A DNA stretch of 64,000 bases from Allomesorhizobium camelthorni. Lineage in GTDB: Bacteria > Pseudomonadota > Alphaproteobacteria > Rhizobiales > Rhizobiaceae. Of this stretch, positions 16,928-27,118 are shown piece by piece. Numbering within the stretch: position 1 is the stretch's first letter; the number at the start of each line of letters is the position of its first letter. Where the stretch lies: NCBI RefSeq assembly GCF_011045125.1, contig NZ_JAAKZF010000001.1:62001-126000 (forward strand), written 5' to 3'. The notes under the pieces are model-generated. The model had not been told where the DNA came from. It was given only the letters and a program-made list of their open reading frames with translations, and did no database searches. Position numbers and translations under genes: made by a program.

Positions 16928-18280
16928 TCAGGCAGCGGTCTTGATGTCGGCGATAACGTCGACGATGTCGTTCACTACCGTCTCGACCAGCTTCTGGTCG
17001 TCGCCCTCGGCCATGACCCGAATCAGCGGCTCGGTGCCGGAAGGCCGGATCACCAGGCGGCCGGACTTGCCGAGCCGGTTGCGGGCGTCCTCGATCGCGG
17101 CCTTGACGGGGGCCGTCTCCAGGGGCTTGCCGCCGGCGAAGCGCACATTCTTCAAGAGCTGCGGCACCGGCTCGAACTTCTTGCAGATCTCGCTGACCGG
17201 CTTGTTCTGGCGCTTTATGCAGGCCAGCACCTGCAGCGCCGAGACCAGCCCGTCGCCGGTGGTGGAGAAATCAGACAGCACGATATGGCCGGACTGCTCG
17301 CCGCCGACATTCAGCCCATGCGCGCGCATGTGCTCGACCACGTAACGGTCGCCGACCTGGGTGCGGTGCAGTTGCAGGCCGGCGTCGCCGAGGAAGCGTT
17401 CGAGGCCGAGATTGGACATGACGGTTGCGACGACGCCGCCGCCGGCCAGACGGCCGCTCTGATGCCAGGATTCGGCGATCAGCGCCATGATCTGGTCGCC
17501 GTCGACGACAGCGCCGTTCTCGTCGACGATGACCATACGGTCGGCGTCGCCGTCGAGCGCTATGCCGATGTCGGCGCGCACTTCATGAACTTTCTTGGAA
17601 AGGCCGACCGGGTGCGTCGAGCCGCATTCTTCGTTGATGTTGAAGCCGTTCGGCTCGTTGTTGATGGTGATGACCTCGGCGCCGAGTTCCCAAAGCGCTG
17701 CCGGCGCGACCTTGTAGGCGGCGCCATTGGCGCAATCGACCACGATGCGCAGGCCCGCGAGCGACATGGAACGCGGCAGAGTGCGCTTGGCGAATTCGAT
17801 ATAGCGGTCGTGCACGCCGTCGACGCGCTTGGCGCGCCCGAGCCCGTCCGCGTCGGCCAGCGAAATGTCGACATCCTGGTCGAGCAGCGCCTCGATGCGC
17901 ATTTCGATCTCGTCCGACAGCTTGTAGCCGTCAGGGCCGAACAGCTTGATGCCGTTATCGTAATAGGGATTGTGCGAGGCCGAGATCATCACGCCGATAT
18001 CGGCGCGCAGCGACCGCGACAGCATGGCGACGGCCGGCGTCGGAATCGGCCCCAGCAGGAACACATCCATGCCGGCGGCACAGAAGCCGGCTACCAGCGC
18101 GTTCTCGATCATATAGCCTGACAGCCGCGTGTCCTTGCCGAGCACGACGCGATGGCGATGGTTGCCGCGCTGGAATGACAGGCCGGCAGCCATGCCGACC
18201 TTCATCGCAACCTCGGCTGTCATCGGAAATTTGTTGGCCCGTCCCCGGATCCCATCCGTTCCGAAATATCGTCTCGTCAT
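16928..18280 (-). CDS. glmM: Phosphoglucosamine mutase
   Basis: A 450-residue alpha-D-phosphohexomutase that turns glucosamine-6-phosphate into glucosamine-1-phosphate for UDP-GlcNAc, peptidoglycan and LPS. The phosphoserine is S102 in [13 protein letters not shown], the metal-binding loop is DGDADR, and the phosphate-binding end is [12 protein letters not shown]. The start at ATG 18280 matches the family and follows GGGGAAG; a TTG at 18289 is too close to that site. In many relatives glmM directly follows ftsH; here ftsH is 23 kb away. Confidence 0.96.
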   Translation of the reverse strand: MTRRYFGTDGIRGRANKFPMTAEVAMKVGMAAGLSFQRGNHRHRVVLGKDTRLSGYMIENALVAGFCAAGMDVFLLGPIPTPAVAMLSRSLRADIGVMISASHNPYYDNGIKLFGPDGYKLSDEIEMRIEALLDQDVDISLADADGLGRAKRVDGVHDRYIEFAKRTLPRSMSLAGLRIVVDCANGAAYKVAPAALWELGAEVITINNEPNGFNINEECGSTHPVGLSKKVHEVRADIGIALDGDADRMVIVDENGAVVDGDQIMALIAESWHQSGRLAGGGVVATVMSNLGLERFLGDAGLQLHRTQVGDRYVVEHMRAHGLNVGGEQSGHIVLSDFSTTGDGLVSALQVLACIKRQNKPVSEICKKFEPVPQLLKNVRFAGGKPLETAPVKAAIEDARNRLGKSGRLVIRPSGTEPLIRVMAEGDDQKLVETVVNDIVDVIADIKTAA

Positions 18281-18430
18281 TCTACGCAACTTCCCCGCGC
18301 GTGATTCACGCAGTCATCCATTTGACACAATAACGCGTCGTTCCGACATCACTTTCTGTGAGTATCTGTTACGAATGCTTAGAAATGGTTTCGCTTTCCC
18401 GGTGTCTAGCCTGGCAGACAAGCCCGATGC

Positions 18431-18994
18431 TCACCGCGCCATCTTGTGGTATTCCGTGTTGGGCCGCATGTCGATGGCCGCTGCGAGGCGGTTCGACATA
18501 TTGAAGAATGCGGCAGTGGAGGCGATATCCCAGATGTCGCGGTCGGAAAAGCCGGCCGCGCGCAAGTCGGCGCGGTCGCTCTCCTCGATTTTTGCCGGGT
18601 GTTCCGTTAGTTTGGCGGAAAAATCCAGCATCGCCTTTTGGCGCAGCGAAAGTTCTGCCGCGCGATAATTCATCACCATCATCTCGCCCAGCGCCGGGTC
18701 GCCGGACAGTTGGCGCACCGCCGCGCCATGAGCGGTCAGGCAGTAATAGCAATGGTTGATTGAAGAGACGACGACCGCGATCATCTCGCGCTCGAGCTTG
18801 GACAGGCCGGAATCGCCTAGCATCAAATCATTGTAGGTGTCGGTGAAGGCGCGCAGCTTCTTCTCGTCGAAGGCATAGGAAAGGAGCACGTTGGGAACCA
18901 GTCCGAGCTTCTCCTCGCATTTTGCGAAATAGGCTTTTGTCGCTTCGCTCAATTCGGCGGCGGGCAGGTCCAGTGCATGGATGCGCTCGTTCAT
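18431..18994 (-). CDS. AhpD-like / carboxymuconolactone-decarboxylase family peroxidase-related protein
   Basis: A 187-residue helical protein with the AhpD active-site pattern: E70, C82 and C85 (HCYYC) and H89. This cysteine pair is used for alkylhydroperoxidase-type redox chemistry. The start ATG 18994 lies 9 bases after AGGGAG; an ATG nine bases upstream touches that site. It is divergent to the glutamate dehydrogenase gene. The exact reductant and substrate are unknown. Confidence 0.85.
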   Translation of the reverse strand: MNERIHALDLPAAELSEATKAYFAKCEEKLGLVPNVLLSYAFDEKKLRAFTDTYNDLMLGDSGLSKLEREMIAVVVSSINHCYYCLTAHGAAVRQLSGDPALGEMMVMNYRAAELSLRQKAMLDFSAKLTEHPAKIEESDRADLRAAGFSDRDIWDIASTAAFFNMSNRLAAAIDMRPNTEYHKMAR

Positions 18995-19110
18995 GGCCGT
19001 CATCTCCCTTTCATGCGAAGTTTGCATTTTGCATCTATGCCCGTGTCGCCAAATGCGGTTCATCTGCTACGATAGCCGCAAAAGCATGGGCCGGGGGAGG
19101 TTTAAGCATC

Positions 19111-22100
19111 ATGGCATCCAGCGCCAAGGCCAAAGCGGCTGCAACGAAAATCCCCACACCGAATGCGATCGACGGGCCGGCGCGGCTGGCGGAATTCCTG
19201 CATGCGCGCACGCCTGCGGAAGATGTCGCCGCCTATGAACCCGCGGTGCTGGCCAAGGCCGCCGAGCTTGCCTATCGCGCGGTTGCGAAGCACCACAAGG
19301 GCGAGAGCGTCATCGCAATCGACAGCGCCGCCGGCATGGTGCGCGACGGGCGGCTGGTGACGGTCATCACCGTCGTCAACGACAACATGCCCTTCCTGTT
19401 TGATTCGGTGCTGGGCGAGATCACCGAGACCGCCGGCGAACCGGTGCTGGTAACCCATCCGGTGATCGTGGTCAGGCACGGCAAGCACGGCGTCGAGGAG
19501 ATCGTCGGCGACGGCGGCCTGGCCAAGGATCATGGCGCCGATCGGCTGAGCGTCATCCATGTGCATATCGGCCGGCTCTCCGCGGAAGAGGCAGCAGGGC
19601 TGCACGACAGGCTGGCGGGCGTGCTCGGGCAGGTCCGCCACGCGGTCGGCGACTGGAAGCCGATGTTGGCGCGGCTCGATCAGGCGATCCTGGAATTCCG
19701 CTACTCTCCGGTCCCACTCGACAAGGATGCAGTGACGGAGGCGATCGCGTTCCTGGAATGGCTGCGCGACGACAATTTCACTTTCCTCGGCATGCGCGAG
19801 TTTGCCTACAAGGGCGGCGAGAAGAGCGGCACGCTGGAGCGCGCCGCCAGCCCCGGCCTCGGCATACTGCACGATCCCAACGTGATGGTGCTGCGGCGCG
19901 AGATCGAAGGCGCCACGACGACGCCGGAAATCCGTGCCTTCCTGCACGGACCCGATCCGCTGATCGTGACCAAGGCCAACGCCAAGTCGGTCGTCCACCG
20001 CCGCATCTATCTCGACTACATCGGGGTCAAGACCTACGACAAGAAGGGCGCGCTCTCGGGCGAGCTGCGCATCGTCGGCCTGTTCACCTCGACCGCCTAT
20101 ACACGCTCGGTGATGAAGATCCCCTATCTGCGGTCCAAGGCGCAGAAGGTTATCGCCAAATCCGGCTTCGACCCGGGCGACCACTCGGGCAAGGCGCTGA
20201 TCAACGTGCTCGAATCCTATCCGCGCGACGAACTGTTCCAGATAACGGTGCCGACGCTGCGCAAGCATGCCGAGGCGATCCTGGGACTGGTGGAGCGGCC
20301 GCGCGTGCGCGCTCTGGTGCGGGTCGACCAGTTCGACCGCTTCGTATCGATCCTGGTGTTCGTGCCGCGCGACCGCTACGACAGCCGGGCGCGCGTTCGC
20401 ATAGGCGATTATCTGAAGAACGCGTTTGAGGGGCGGCTCTCAGCCTACTACCCGGCCTTCCCGGAAGGTGGCCTGGCGCGAGTGCATTTCATCATCGGCC
20501 GCTCCGGAGGCAAGACCCCGAAGGTCGATCCCAGGACGATCGAGGCGGCGATCCGCGACATCGTGCGAACTTGGGAGGACGCGCTACGCGAGGCGACGGC
20601 CGCATCGAGCGCGGAGCCGGGGCTGGCTGGCATTGCCGCGAAATTCCCGGAAAGCTATCGCGGCAGCTTCTCGGCGGCCGAGGCGCTGGTCGACGCCGGC
20701 CGCATCGCCGCGCTCGACGCCACCAACCCGATCGCCATCGACTATTACCGCCATGCCGACCAGCGGCCGGAGCAGGCAGCTCTGAAGATCTACCATTTCG
20801 GCGCCCCGGTGGCGCTGTCGCGGCGCGTGCCGGTGCTGGAGAATATCGGCTTCCGGGTGATCAGCGAGCGCACCTTCGAGGTCGGTGATCGCGAAACCGG
20901 GCTGGTGTTCGTGCACGACATGGAACTGGAGAATGTCTTCGGACAGCCGATCGACCTCTCCGGCGGCGGCAAGCTGTTCGAGGATGTGTTCCTGTCGGTA
21001 TGGCGCGGCGATGCCGACAATGATGGCTATAACGCCCTCGCCCAGACCGCCGGCCTGTGGTCGAACGAAATCATCATCCTGCGCGCCTATGGCCGCTATC
21101 TGCATCAGGCGGGGATTCCGCAGAGCCAGGGTTTCATCGCTGCCGTGCTCAACCGATATCCCGAGATTACCCGCGGGCTCTACCAGATGTTCGTCGCGCT
21201 GTTCGATCCGGCAGCGCAAAAAGACGGCGCAGTGACGGCGAAACACCTCAAGGCTAAGATCAAAGACGCGCTGGAGGATGTGCCGAACATCGATGACGAT
21301 ACGATCATCAGGCGCTATTTGAACCTGGTCGAATCCTCGCTGCGCACCAACCATTTCGTATCCGGAACGAAGGAGAGAGGTCAGTCGCTGGCGATCAAGC
21401 TCGATTCCCGCGCGGTGGACGGGCTGCCGGAGCCGCGGCCATGGCGCGAGATCTTCGTCTACGGGTCAGAAGTCGACGGCGTGCATCTACGCTTCGGTCC
21501 TGTGGCGCGCGGCGGCCTGCGCTGGTCGGACCGGGCGCAGGACTACCGCACCGAGGTGCTCGGCCTAGTCAAAGCGCAGCAGGTCAAGAATGCGGTGATC
21601 GTGCCGGTCGGCGCCAAGGGCGGTTTCTTCCCGAAGTGCTTGCCCGTCGGCGGAACCCGCGAGGCGGTGTTCGAGGCCGGCAAGAAGGCCTACATCAACT
21701 TCGTCTCCAGCCTGCTTTCGATCACCGACAATCTCGACGGCGACAAGGTGGTCCCGCCGGCCGGCGTGGTCCGTCGCGATGAGGACGATCCGTATTTCGT
21801 CGTGGCCGCCGACAAGGGCACCGCGACCTTCTCCGACACCGCCAACGGGATCAGCCAGGCGCACGGTTTCTGGCTCGACGACGCCTTTGCCTCGGGCGGC
21901 TCGGCGGGCTACGACCACAAGAAGATGGGCATCACCGCCAAGGGCGCCTGGGAGGCCGTGAAGCGGCATTTCCGGGAGATGAACCGGGACATCCAGACGC
22001 AGCCTTTCACCACGGTGGGCATCGGCGACATGTCGGGCGACGTGTTCGGCAACGGCATGCTGCTTTCCGATCAGACGCGGCTGATCGCGGCATTCGACCA

Positions 22101-23895
22101 CCGCGACATTTTCATCGACCCGGATCCCGATACGGCCATATCGATGACGGAGCGCAGGCGCATGTTCGACCTGCCGCGCTCGAGCTGGCAGGATTACGAC
22201 AAGTCGAAGCTCTCGGCCGGCGGCATCATCGTTTCGCGGGCGCAAAAGTCGGTGACGCTCTCGCCTCAGGCCGCAGCGGCGATCGGCCTTTCCAGGCACG
22301 TCGTCTCGCCTGTCGAGATCATGAACGCCATCCTGAAGGCGGATGTCGACCTGCTCTGGTTCGGCGGCATCGGCACCTATGTGAAGGCGACAGGCGAAAG
22401 CAACCAGGAGGTCGGCGACCGCGCCAACGACGCCATTCGCGTGACGGCCGCGGAAGTGCGCGCCAAGGTGATCGGCGAAGGTGCCAATCTCGGCGTGACG
22501 CAGCGCGGGCGAATCGAATTCGGCCTCGCCGGCGGGGCCTGCAATTCGGATGCGATCGACAATTCGGGCGGCGTCAACTCGTCGGACGTCGAAGTCAACA
22601 TCAAGATCGCGCTGGCCGCGGCCATGCGCAAGGGAACGCTGGCGAGGCCGACGCGCAACAAGCTGCTCGCCGAGATGACGGAGGAAGTCGGCCGGCTGGT
22701 GCTGGCCAACAACTACCAGCAGACGCTGGCGCTTTCGCTGCAGCGCAGGCGCGGGCTGGCCGACTTCGCGCACCAGGCCCGCTTCATGATCGCGTTGGAA
22801 GCGCGCGGGCTGCTCGACCGGTCAGTCGAGACGCTGCCTTCGCCCGCGGCCCTTGCCGAGCGCGAGGCGCGCGGCGAGCCGCTGACCCGGGCCGAACTCG
22901 GCGTGCTGCTCGCCTATGCCAAGATCGTGCTGTTTTCCGACATAGTGGCGAGTTCAGTGCCGGACGACCCGCATTTCGAACGCGACCTGATGGCGTATTT
23001 CCCCGACCGGATGGAGAAGAAATATTCGGGCGAGATCCGCAGCCACAGGCTGCGCCGCGAGATCATCGCGCGTGTCGTCGCCAACGATCTGATCAACCGC
23101 GGCGGACCGTCATTCGTCAGCCGGCTGCAGGACATGACTGGACGCGCGGCCGACGATGTGGTGCGAGCCTTCGCGGTGGTACGCGACGGGTTTTCGCTGT
23201 CGGCGCTCTACGCCGAAATCGACGCGCTGGACAACAAGATCGACGGGCAGGTGCAGCTCGACCTCTACCAGTCGGTTGGCTGGCTGATCTACAACTCAAG
23301 CGCCTGGCTGCTGAAGAACGACACGGGAACCGCACCGCTCGGCCAGCGCATCGGTGAATTGCAGGACGCGCGCAAGGCGCTGGAGCCCAAATTCGATGCG
23401 CTGATGCCGACCTTCACGGCGGCAAAACTCGCGGAGCGCCGCCAAGGCTTCATCTCGGCCGGTGCGCCGGAAAAGCTCGCCGACCGGCTGGCGCGGACCG
23501 ATGTGGCGGCGCTGATCCCCGACATCGCGCTGGTTTCCAGGACGGCCAAGGCCGACATAGTGGCCGCCGCGCGGGCGTTCTTCGCAGTCAGCGAAGCGTT
23601 CCGCATACCCCGCGTCGAAGAGGCGGCGCGCTCGATATTGCCGCCGGATTATTATGACGGGTTGGCGCTGACGCGCGCGACCGACATGATCGGCGCAGCA
23701 CGGCGCGGCATCGCGGTGGCGGCGCTGACGGCGTTCGGCAAGGCCGACGACCCAGTGGCGAGCTGGCTCGAGGCCGGCGGCGAGCGGATCGCGCGCACTC
23801 GCGAAAGGCTGCAGGCGCTGACCGAGGGCGGCGAGATCACGGTGTCGCGCCTGTCGGTGGCGTCTGGGCTCATGAGCGACCTCACCGGGATGTAA
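19111..23895 (+). CDS. NAD-specific glutamate dehydrogenase, large (about 180 kDa) type
   Basis: A 1594-residue GDH of the family found in Alphaproteobacteria and Pseudomonas, which deaminates glutamate to 2-oxoglutarate. A long N-terminal regulatory region (ACT-like segments, about 1-700) precedes the catalytic core. The core shows VHLRFGPVARGGLRWSDRAQ, the lysine-containing VKNAVIVPVGAKGG, GIGDMSGDVFGNG and the dinucleotide region VIGEGANLGVTQRGRIE. The start ATG 19111 follows GGGGGAGG. It is the longest gene in the window and is followed, 28 bases on, by an MFS gene. Confidence 0.95.
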   Translation: MASSAKAKAAATKIPTPNAIDGPARLAEFLHARTPAEDVAAYEPAVLAKAAELAYRAVAKHHKGESVIAIDSAAGMVRDGRLVTVITVVNDNMPFLFDSVLGEITETAGEPVLVTHPVIVVRHGKHGVEEIVGDGGLAKDHGADRLSVIHVHIGRLSAEEAAGLHDRLAGVLGQVRHAVGDWKPMLARLDQAILEFRYSPVPLDKDAVTEAIAFLEWLRDDNFTFLGMREFAYKGGEKSGTLERAASPGLGILHDPNVMVLRREIEGATTTPEIRAFLHGPDPLIVTKANAKSVVHRRIYLDYIGVKTYDKKGALSGELRIVGLFTSTAYTRSVMKIPYLRSKAQKVIAKSGFDPGDHSGKALINVLESYPRDELFQITVPTLRKHAEAILGLVERPRVRALVRVDQFDRFVSILVFVPRDRYDSRARVRIGDYLKNAFEGRLSAYYPAFPEGGLARVHFIIGRSGGKTPKVDPRTIEAAIRDIVRTWEDALREATAASSAEPGLAGIAAKFPESYRGSFSAAEALVDAGRIAALDATNPIAIDYYRHADQRPEQAALKIYHFGAPVALSRRVPVLENIGFRVISERTFEVGDRETGLVFVHDMELENVFGQPIDLSGGGKLFEDVFLSVWRGDADNDGYNALAQTAGLWSNEIIILRAYGRYLHQAGIPQSQGFIAAVLNRYPEITRGLYQMFVALFDPAAQKDGAVTAKHLKAKIKDALEDVPNIDDDTIIRRYLNLVESSLRTNHFVSGTKERGQSLAIKLDSRAVDGLPEPRPWREIFVYGSEVDGVHLRFGPVARGGLRWSDRAQDYRTEVLGLVKAQQVKNAVIVPVGAKGGFFPKCLPVGGTREAVFEAGKKAYINFVSSLLSITDNLDGDKVVPPAGVVRRDEDDPYFVVAADKGTATFSDTANGISQAHGFWLDDAFASGGSAGYDHKKMGITAKGAWEAVKRHFREMNRDIQTQPFTTVGIGDMSGDVFGNGMLLSDQTRLIAAFDHRDIFIDPDPDTAISMTERRRMFDLPRSSWQDYDKSKLSAGGIIVSRAQKSVTLSPQAAAAIGLSRHVVSPVEIMNAILKADVDLLWFGGIGTYVKATGESNQEVGDRANDAIRVTAAEVRAKVIGEGANLGVTQRGRIEFGLAGGACNSDAIDNSGGVNSSDVEVNIKIALAAAMRKGTLARPTRNKLLAEMTEEVGRLVLANNYQQTLALSLQRRRGLADFAHQARFMIALEARGLLDRSVETLPSPAALAEREARGEPLTRAELGVLLAYAKIVLFSDIVASSVPDDPHFERDLMAYFPDRMEKKYSGEIRSHRLRREIIARVVANDLINRGGPSFVSRLQDMTGRAADDVVRAFAVVRDGFSLSALYAEIDALDNKIDGQVQLDLYQSVGWLIYNSSAWLLKNDTGTAPLGQRIGELQDARKALEPKFDALMPTFTAAKLAERRQGFISAGAPEKLADRLARTDVAALIPDIALVSRTAKADIVAAARAFFAVSEAFRIPRVEEAARSILPPDYYDGLALTRATDMIGAARRGIAVAALTAFGKADDPVASWLEAGGERIARTRERLQALTEGGEITVSRLSVASGLMSDLTGM

Positions 23896-23923
23896 CCGGG
23901 CGGTCCGGAGGGAAAAAGCTGAA

Positions 23924-25327
23924 ATGGTCGAGGTAAAGCGGGACGCCGCGACGCGGCGTGGCATATGGGGTTGGATGCTGTTCGACTGGGCGCAGCAGCC
24001 TTTCCATACGCTGATCATAACCTTCGTGTTCGCGCCCTATTTCGCTTCGGCGGTCGCCTCCAACGCGGCGCGCGGCCAGGAACTCTGGGGCTATGCCGCC
24101 GGCATCGGCGGGATGCTGATCGCGTTCTCGTCGCCGGTGCTCGGCGCCATCGCCGACGCGTCCGGGCCGCGCAAGCCATGGGTGTTCGGCTTCTCCGTCA
24201 TCGGCGTCATTGGCTGCTGGCTGCTGTGGTACGCGGTGCCGGGCATGGAGAGCGTCGCCTTCATCATGGTCGCCATCGTGCTGGCCCTTGTCGGGATGGA
24301 ATTCGCGGCGGTGTTCAACAACGGCATGATGGCCGATCTGGTGCCGCGCGCCGAACTCGGCCGTCTGTCGGGGTCGGCCTGGGCGCTTGGCTATCTCGGC
24401 GGGCTGGTTTCGCTGGTGATCGTGCTCGGCTTCCTTGCCGGACAGCCCTCCACCGGCAAGACGCTGATCGGGCTGGAGCCACTGTTCGGGCTGGACGCCG
24501 CAACCCGCGAGGGCGACCGCGCGTCGGGCCCGCTGACCGCAATCTGGTATGTCATCTTCGTCATGCCGATGTTCTTGTGGACGCCGGACGTCAAGCGCAA
24601 GCCGGCGGCAGACGGCGCGGTCGCGCGCGGGCTTGCGGAACTCGGCAAGACGCTGCGCCGCCTGCCTTCGGAGCGCAGCTATTTCAGCTTCCTGATGTCG
24701 TCGATGTTCTACCGCGACGCTCTCAACGCGCTCTATTCGTTTGGCGGCATCTATGCGGCGGGCGTGCTCGGCTGGTCTATCGTGCAGATCGGCATATTCG
24801 GCATCCTCGCCAACCTGACCGGCGCGATCGGCGCTTGGCTCGGCGGCCGCGCCGACCAGGCGTTCGGACCGAAAGTGGTCGTCAGCGGTTCGATCGTGAT
24901 CCTGACGATCTGCTGCATCCTGGTGATCTCGACTACACGCACAGACGTGCTGTTCATGACAATCGCCGCCGAGGGCAGCCAGACCAACGTGCCCGACATC
25001 ATGTTTTATGTCGCCGGCGGCTTCATCGGGGCTGCCGGCGGCTCGATCCAGGCCGCGTCGCGAACCTTGCTGGTCGACCAGGTCGACAGGGACAAGGTCA
25101 CCGAGGCGTTCGGCCTCTATGCCTTGTCCGGCCGCGCGACGAGCTTCATCGGCCCGTTGGCGATAGCATTCGCGACCGCCTTCTTCGCATCGGAAGCGCT
25201 CGGCCTCTCGAACCAGGACGCGCAGCGCCTCGGCGTCACGCCGATCATCGCGCTTTTCATGGTCGGACTGGTCCTGCTGCCATGGGTGAAGAGCAGGCAG
25301 TATGAGGTGGCGCGGGCACAGCGTTGA
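23924..25327 (+). CDS. MFS transporter, UMF1 / Atg22-like
   Basis: A 467-residue carrier of the UMF1 family related to yeast vacuolar Atg22. The N-terminal WGWMLFDWAQQPFHTLIITF is the group's hallmark, and about twelve membrane segments follow. The homologous yeast protein exports amino acids, which would fit its place after glutamate dehydrogenase, but the bacterial substrate is not established. GGAGGG sits 11 bases before the ATG. Convergent with purH, 32 bases apart. Confidence 0.85.
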   Translation: MVEVKRDAATRRGIWGWMLFDWAQQPFHTLIITFVFAPYFASAVASNAARGQELWGYAAGIGGMLIAFSSPVLGAIADASGPRKPWVFGFSVIGVIGCWLLWYAVPGMESVAFIMVAIVLALVGMEFAAVFNNGMMADLVPRAELGRLSGSAWALGYLGGLVSLVIVLGFLAGQPSTGKTLIGLEPLFGLDAATREGDRASGPLTAIWYVIFVMPMFLWTPDVKRKPAADGAVARGLAELGKTLRRLPSERSYFSFLMSSMFYRDALNALYSFGGIYAAGVLGWSIVQIGIFGILANLTGAIGAWLGGRADQAFGPKVVVSGSIVILTICCILVISTTRTDVLFMTIAAEGSQTNVPDIMFYVAGGFIGAAGGSIQAASRTLLVDQVDRDKVTEAFGLYALSGRATSFIGPLAIAFATAFFASEALGLSNQDAQRLGVTPIIALFMVGLVLLPWVKSRQYEVARAQR

Positions 25328-25359
25328 GCACCTTCCCACATGGGAGGGTAGGCGCAACT

Positions 25360-26976
25360 TCAATGCCTGAAATGCCGGACCCCGGTGAACACCATGGCGA
25401 TGCCGTGCTCGTCGGCGGCGGCGATAACCTCGTCGTCGCGCATCGAGCCGCCCGGCTGGATGACTGCGGTGGCGCCCGCCTCGATTGCCGACAAGAGCCC
25501 ATCGGAGAAGGGGAAGAACGCGTCGGAAGCGACGACGGAGCCTTTGGTCAGCGGCTCGGTGAGATCCGCCGCTTCGGCGGCGTCGAGCGCCTTGCGCGCC
25601 GCGATGCGTGAAGAATCCACCCGGCTCATCTGACCGGCGCCGATGCCGACTGTAGCGCCGTCTTTGGCGTAGACGATGGCGTTCGACTTGACGTGCTTGG
25701 CGACACGGAAGGCGAATTGCAGATCGGCGATTTCCTGCGGCGTCGGCGTGCGTTTGGTGACGACTTTCAGGTCGCGCGCTGCGACCACCGCATTGTCCCT
25801 GCCCTGGACGAGCATGCCACCGGCGACGGACTTGACTGAAAGGCCGGGCGAATGCGGATCGGGCAGGTCGCCGGCCACCAGCAGCCGCAAATTCTTCTTC
25901 GCCGCGACGATCGCCTGCGCGTCATGGCTGGCGTCCGGCGCGATGATCACCTCGGTGAAGGTCTTGACGATCTCCTCGGCGGCCTCGGCGTCGAGCGTCC
26001 GGTTCATGGCGACGATGCCGCCGAAAGCCGAGACGGGATCGCAGGCCAGCGCCTTCATATAAGCTTCCTTCAGCGACTTTCCTTCCGCAACGCCGCAGGG
26101 ATTGGCGTGCTTGATGATGGCGACAGCGGCCGAGCGCGAGGGGTCGAACTCGCCCACCAGTTCGAAGGCGGCGTCGGTGTCGTTGATGTTGTTGTAGGAG
26201 AGCTGCTTGCCCTGGAGCTGGCGCGCAGTGGCGACACCCGGCCGGCGGTCGCCGGTCAAATAGAAGCCGGCCTGCTGGTGCGGGTTCTCGCCATAACGCA
26301 TGACGCTTTCGAGCCTGCCGCCGAAGGCGCGCCAGGCCGGGTTTTCGATCTCCAGCGTCTCTGCGAACCAGGCGGAGATCGCCGCGTCGTAGGCTGCCGT
26401 GCGGGCAAAGGCCTTGGCCGCGAGCTTCTGGCGGAATTCCAGTGACAGGCTGCCGATGTTCATTTCCAGCGCGTTGAGCAGCGGCGCGTAGTCCTCCGGA
26501 TCGGTGACAATGGCGACATAGGCGTGGTTCTTGGCCGAGGCGCGCACCATTGCCGGGCCGCCAATGTCGATGTTCTCGACAATCGAGGCATAGTCCGCGC
26601 CGGAACGGCGGACATCCTCGAACGGGTAGAGGTTGACGACGACAAGATCGATAGGCTCGATGCCGTGTTCGCGCATTGCGTCCTGATGCTCGGGGTCGTC
26701 GCGAATGCCGAGCAGCGCGCCGTGCACGGCCGGATGCAGCGTTTTCACGCGCCCGTCCATGATTTCCGGGAAGCCGGTGAGATCGGAAACGTCGCGCACC
26801 GCAATGCCGGCGGCGGCGATCGCCTTGGCGGTGCCGCCAGTGGAGACCAGCTCGACGCCGGAATGCGCCAGGGCGGCGGCGAAATCGACCAGCCCGGTCT
26901 TGTCCGAAACCGAGAGCAGCGCGCGCCGGACCGGCACGAGATCGGGAGCGGGAATTTTCTTCGAGGCGACGGCCAT
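25360..26976 (-). CDS. purH: Bifunctional AICAR formyltransferase / IMP cyclohydrolase
   Basis: A 538-residue enzyme for the last two steps of IMP synthesis. The N-terminal MGS-like cyclohydrolase domain begins [17 protein letters not shown] and has the phosphate site STGGTAKAI. The C-terminal transformylase has [22 protein letters not shown] and a [10 protein letters not shown] end. The start ATG 26976 gives the family length; the longer frame upstream has no homology. It is divergent to an FAD dehydrogenase. Confidence 0.96.
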   Translation of the reverse strand: MAVASKKIPAPDLVPVRRALLSVSDKTGLVDFAAALAHSGVELVSTGGTAKAIAAAGIAVRDVSDLTGFPEIMDGRVKTLHPAVHGALLGIRDDPEHQDAMREHGIEPIDLVVVNLYPFEDVRRSGADYASIVENIDIGGPAMVRASAKNHAYVAIVTDPEDYAPLLNALEMNIGSLSLEFRQKLAAKAFARTAAYDAAISAWFAETLEIENPAWRAFGGRLESVMRYGENPHQQAGFYLTGDRRPGVATARQLQGKQLSYNNINDTDAAFELVGEFDPSRSAAVAIIKHANPCGVAEGKSLKEAYMKALACDPVSAFGGIVAMNRTLDAEAAEEIVKTFTEVIIAPDASHDAQAIVAAKKNLRLLVAGDLPDPHSPGLSVKSVAGGMLVQGRDNAVVAARDLKVVTKRTPTPQEIADLQFAFRVAKHVKSNAIVYAKDGATVGIGAGQMSRVDSSRIAARKALDAAEAADLTEPLTKGSVVASDAFFPFSDGLLSAIEAGATAVIQPGGSMRDDEVIAAADEHGIAMVFTGVRHFRH

Positions 26977-27118
26977 GGCGGAAGTCCTTTCGGATCGAAA
27001 GCGCTGTGGCGGGGGCCGTAGCACCACAAGCCTGCCGGGACAAGAAGACCGACATTTTCCTTGATCGCCAACCTGCCCTCGGCCAACACTGCAACCAAAT
27101 CGGGAGAACGGGGGCACC

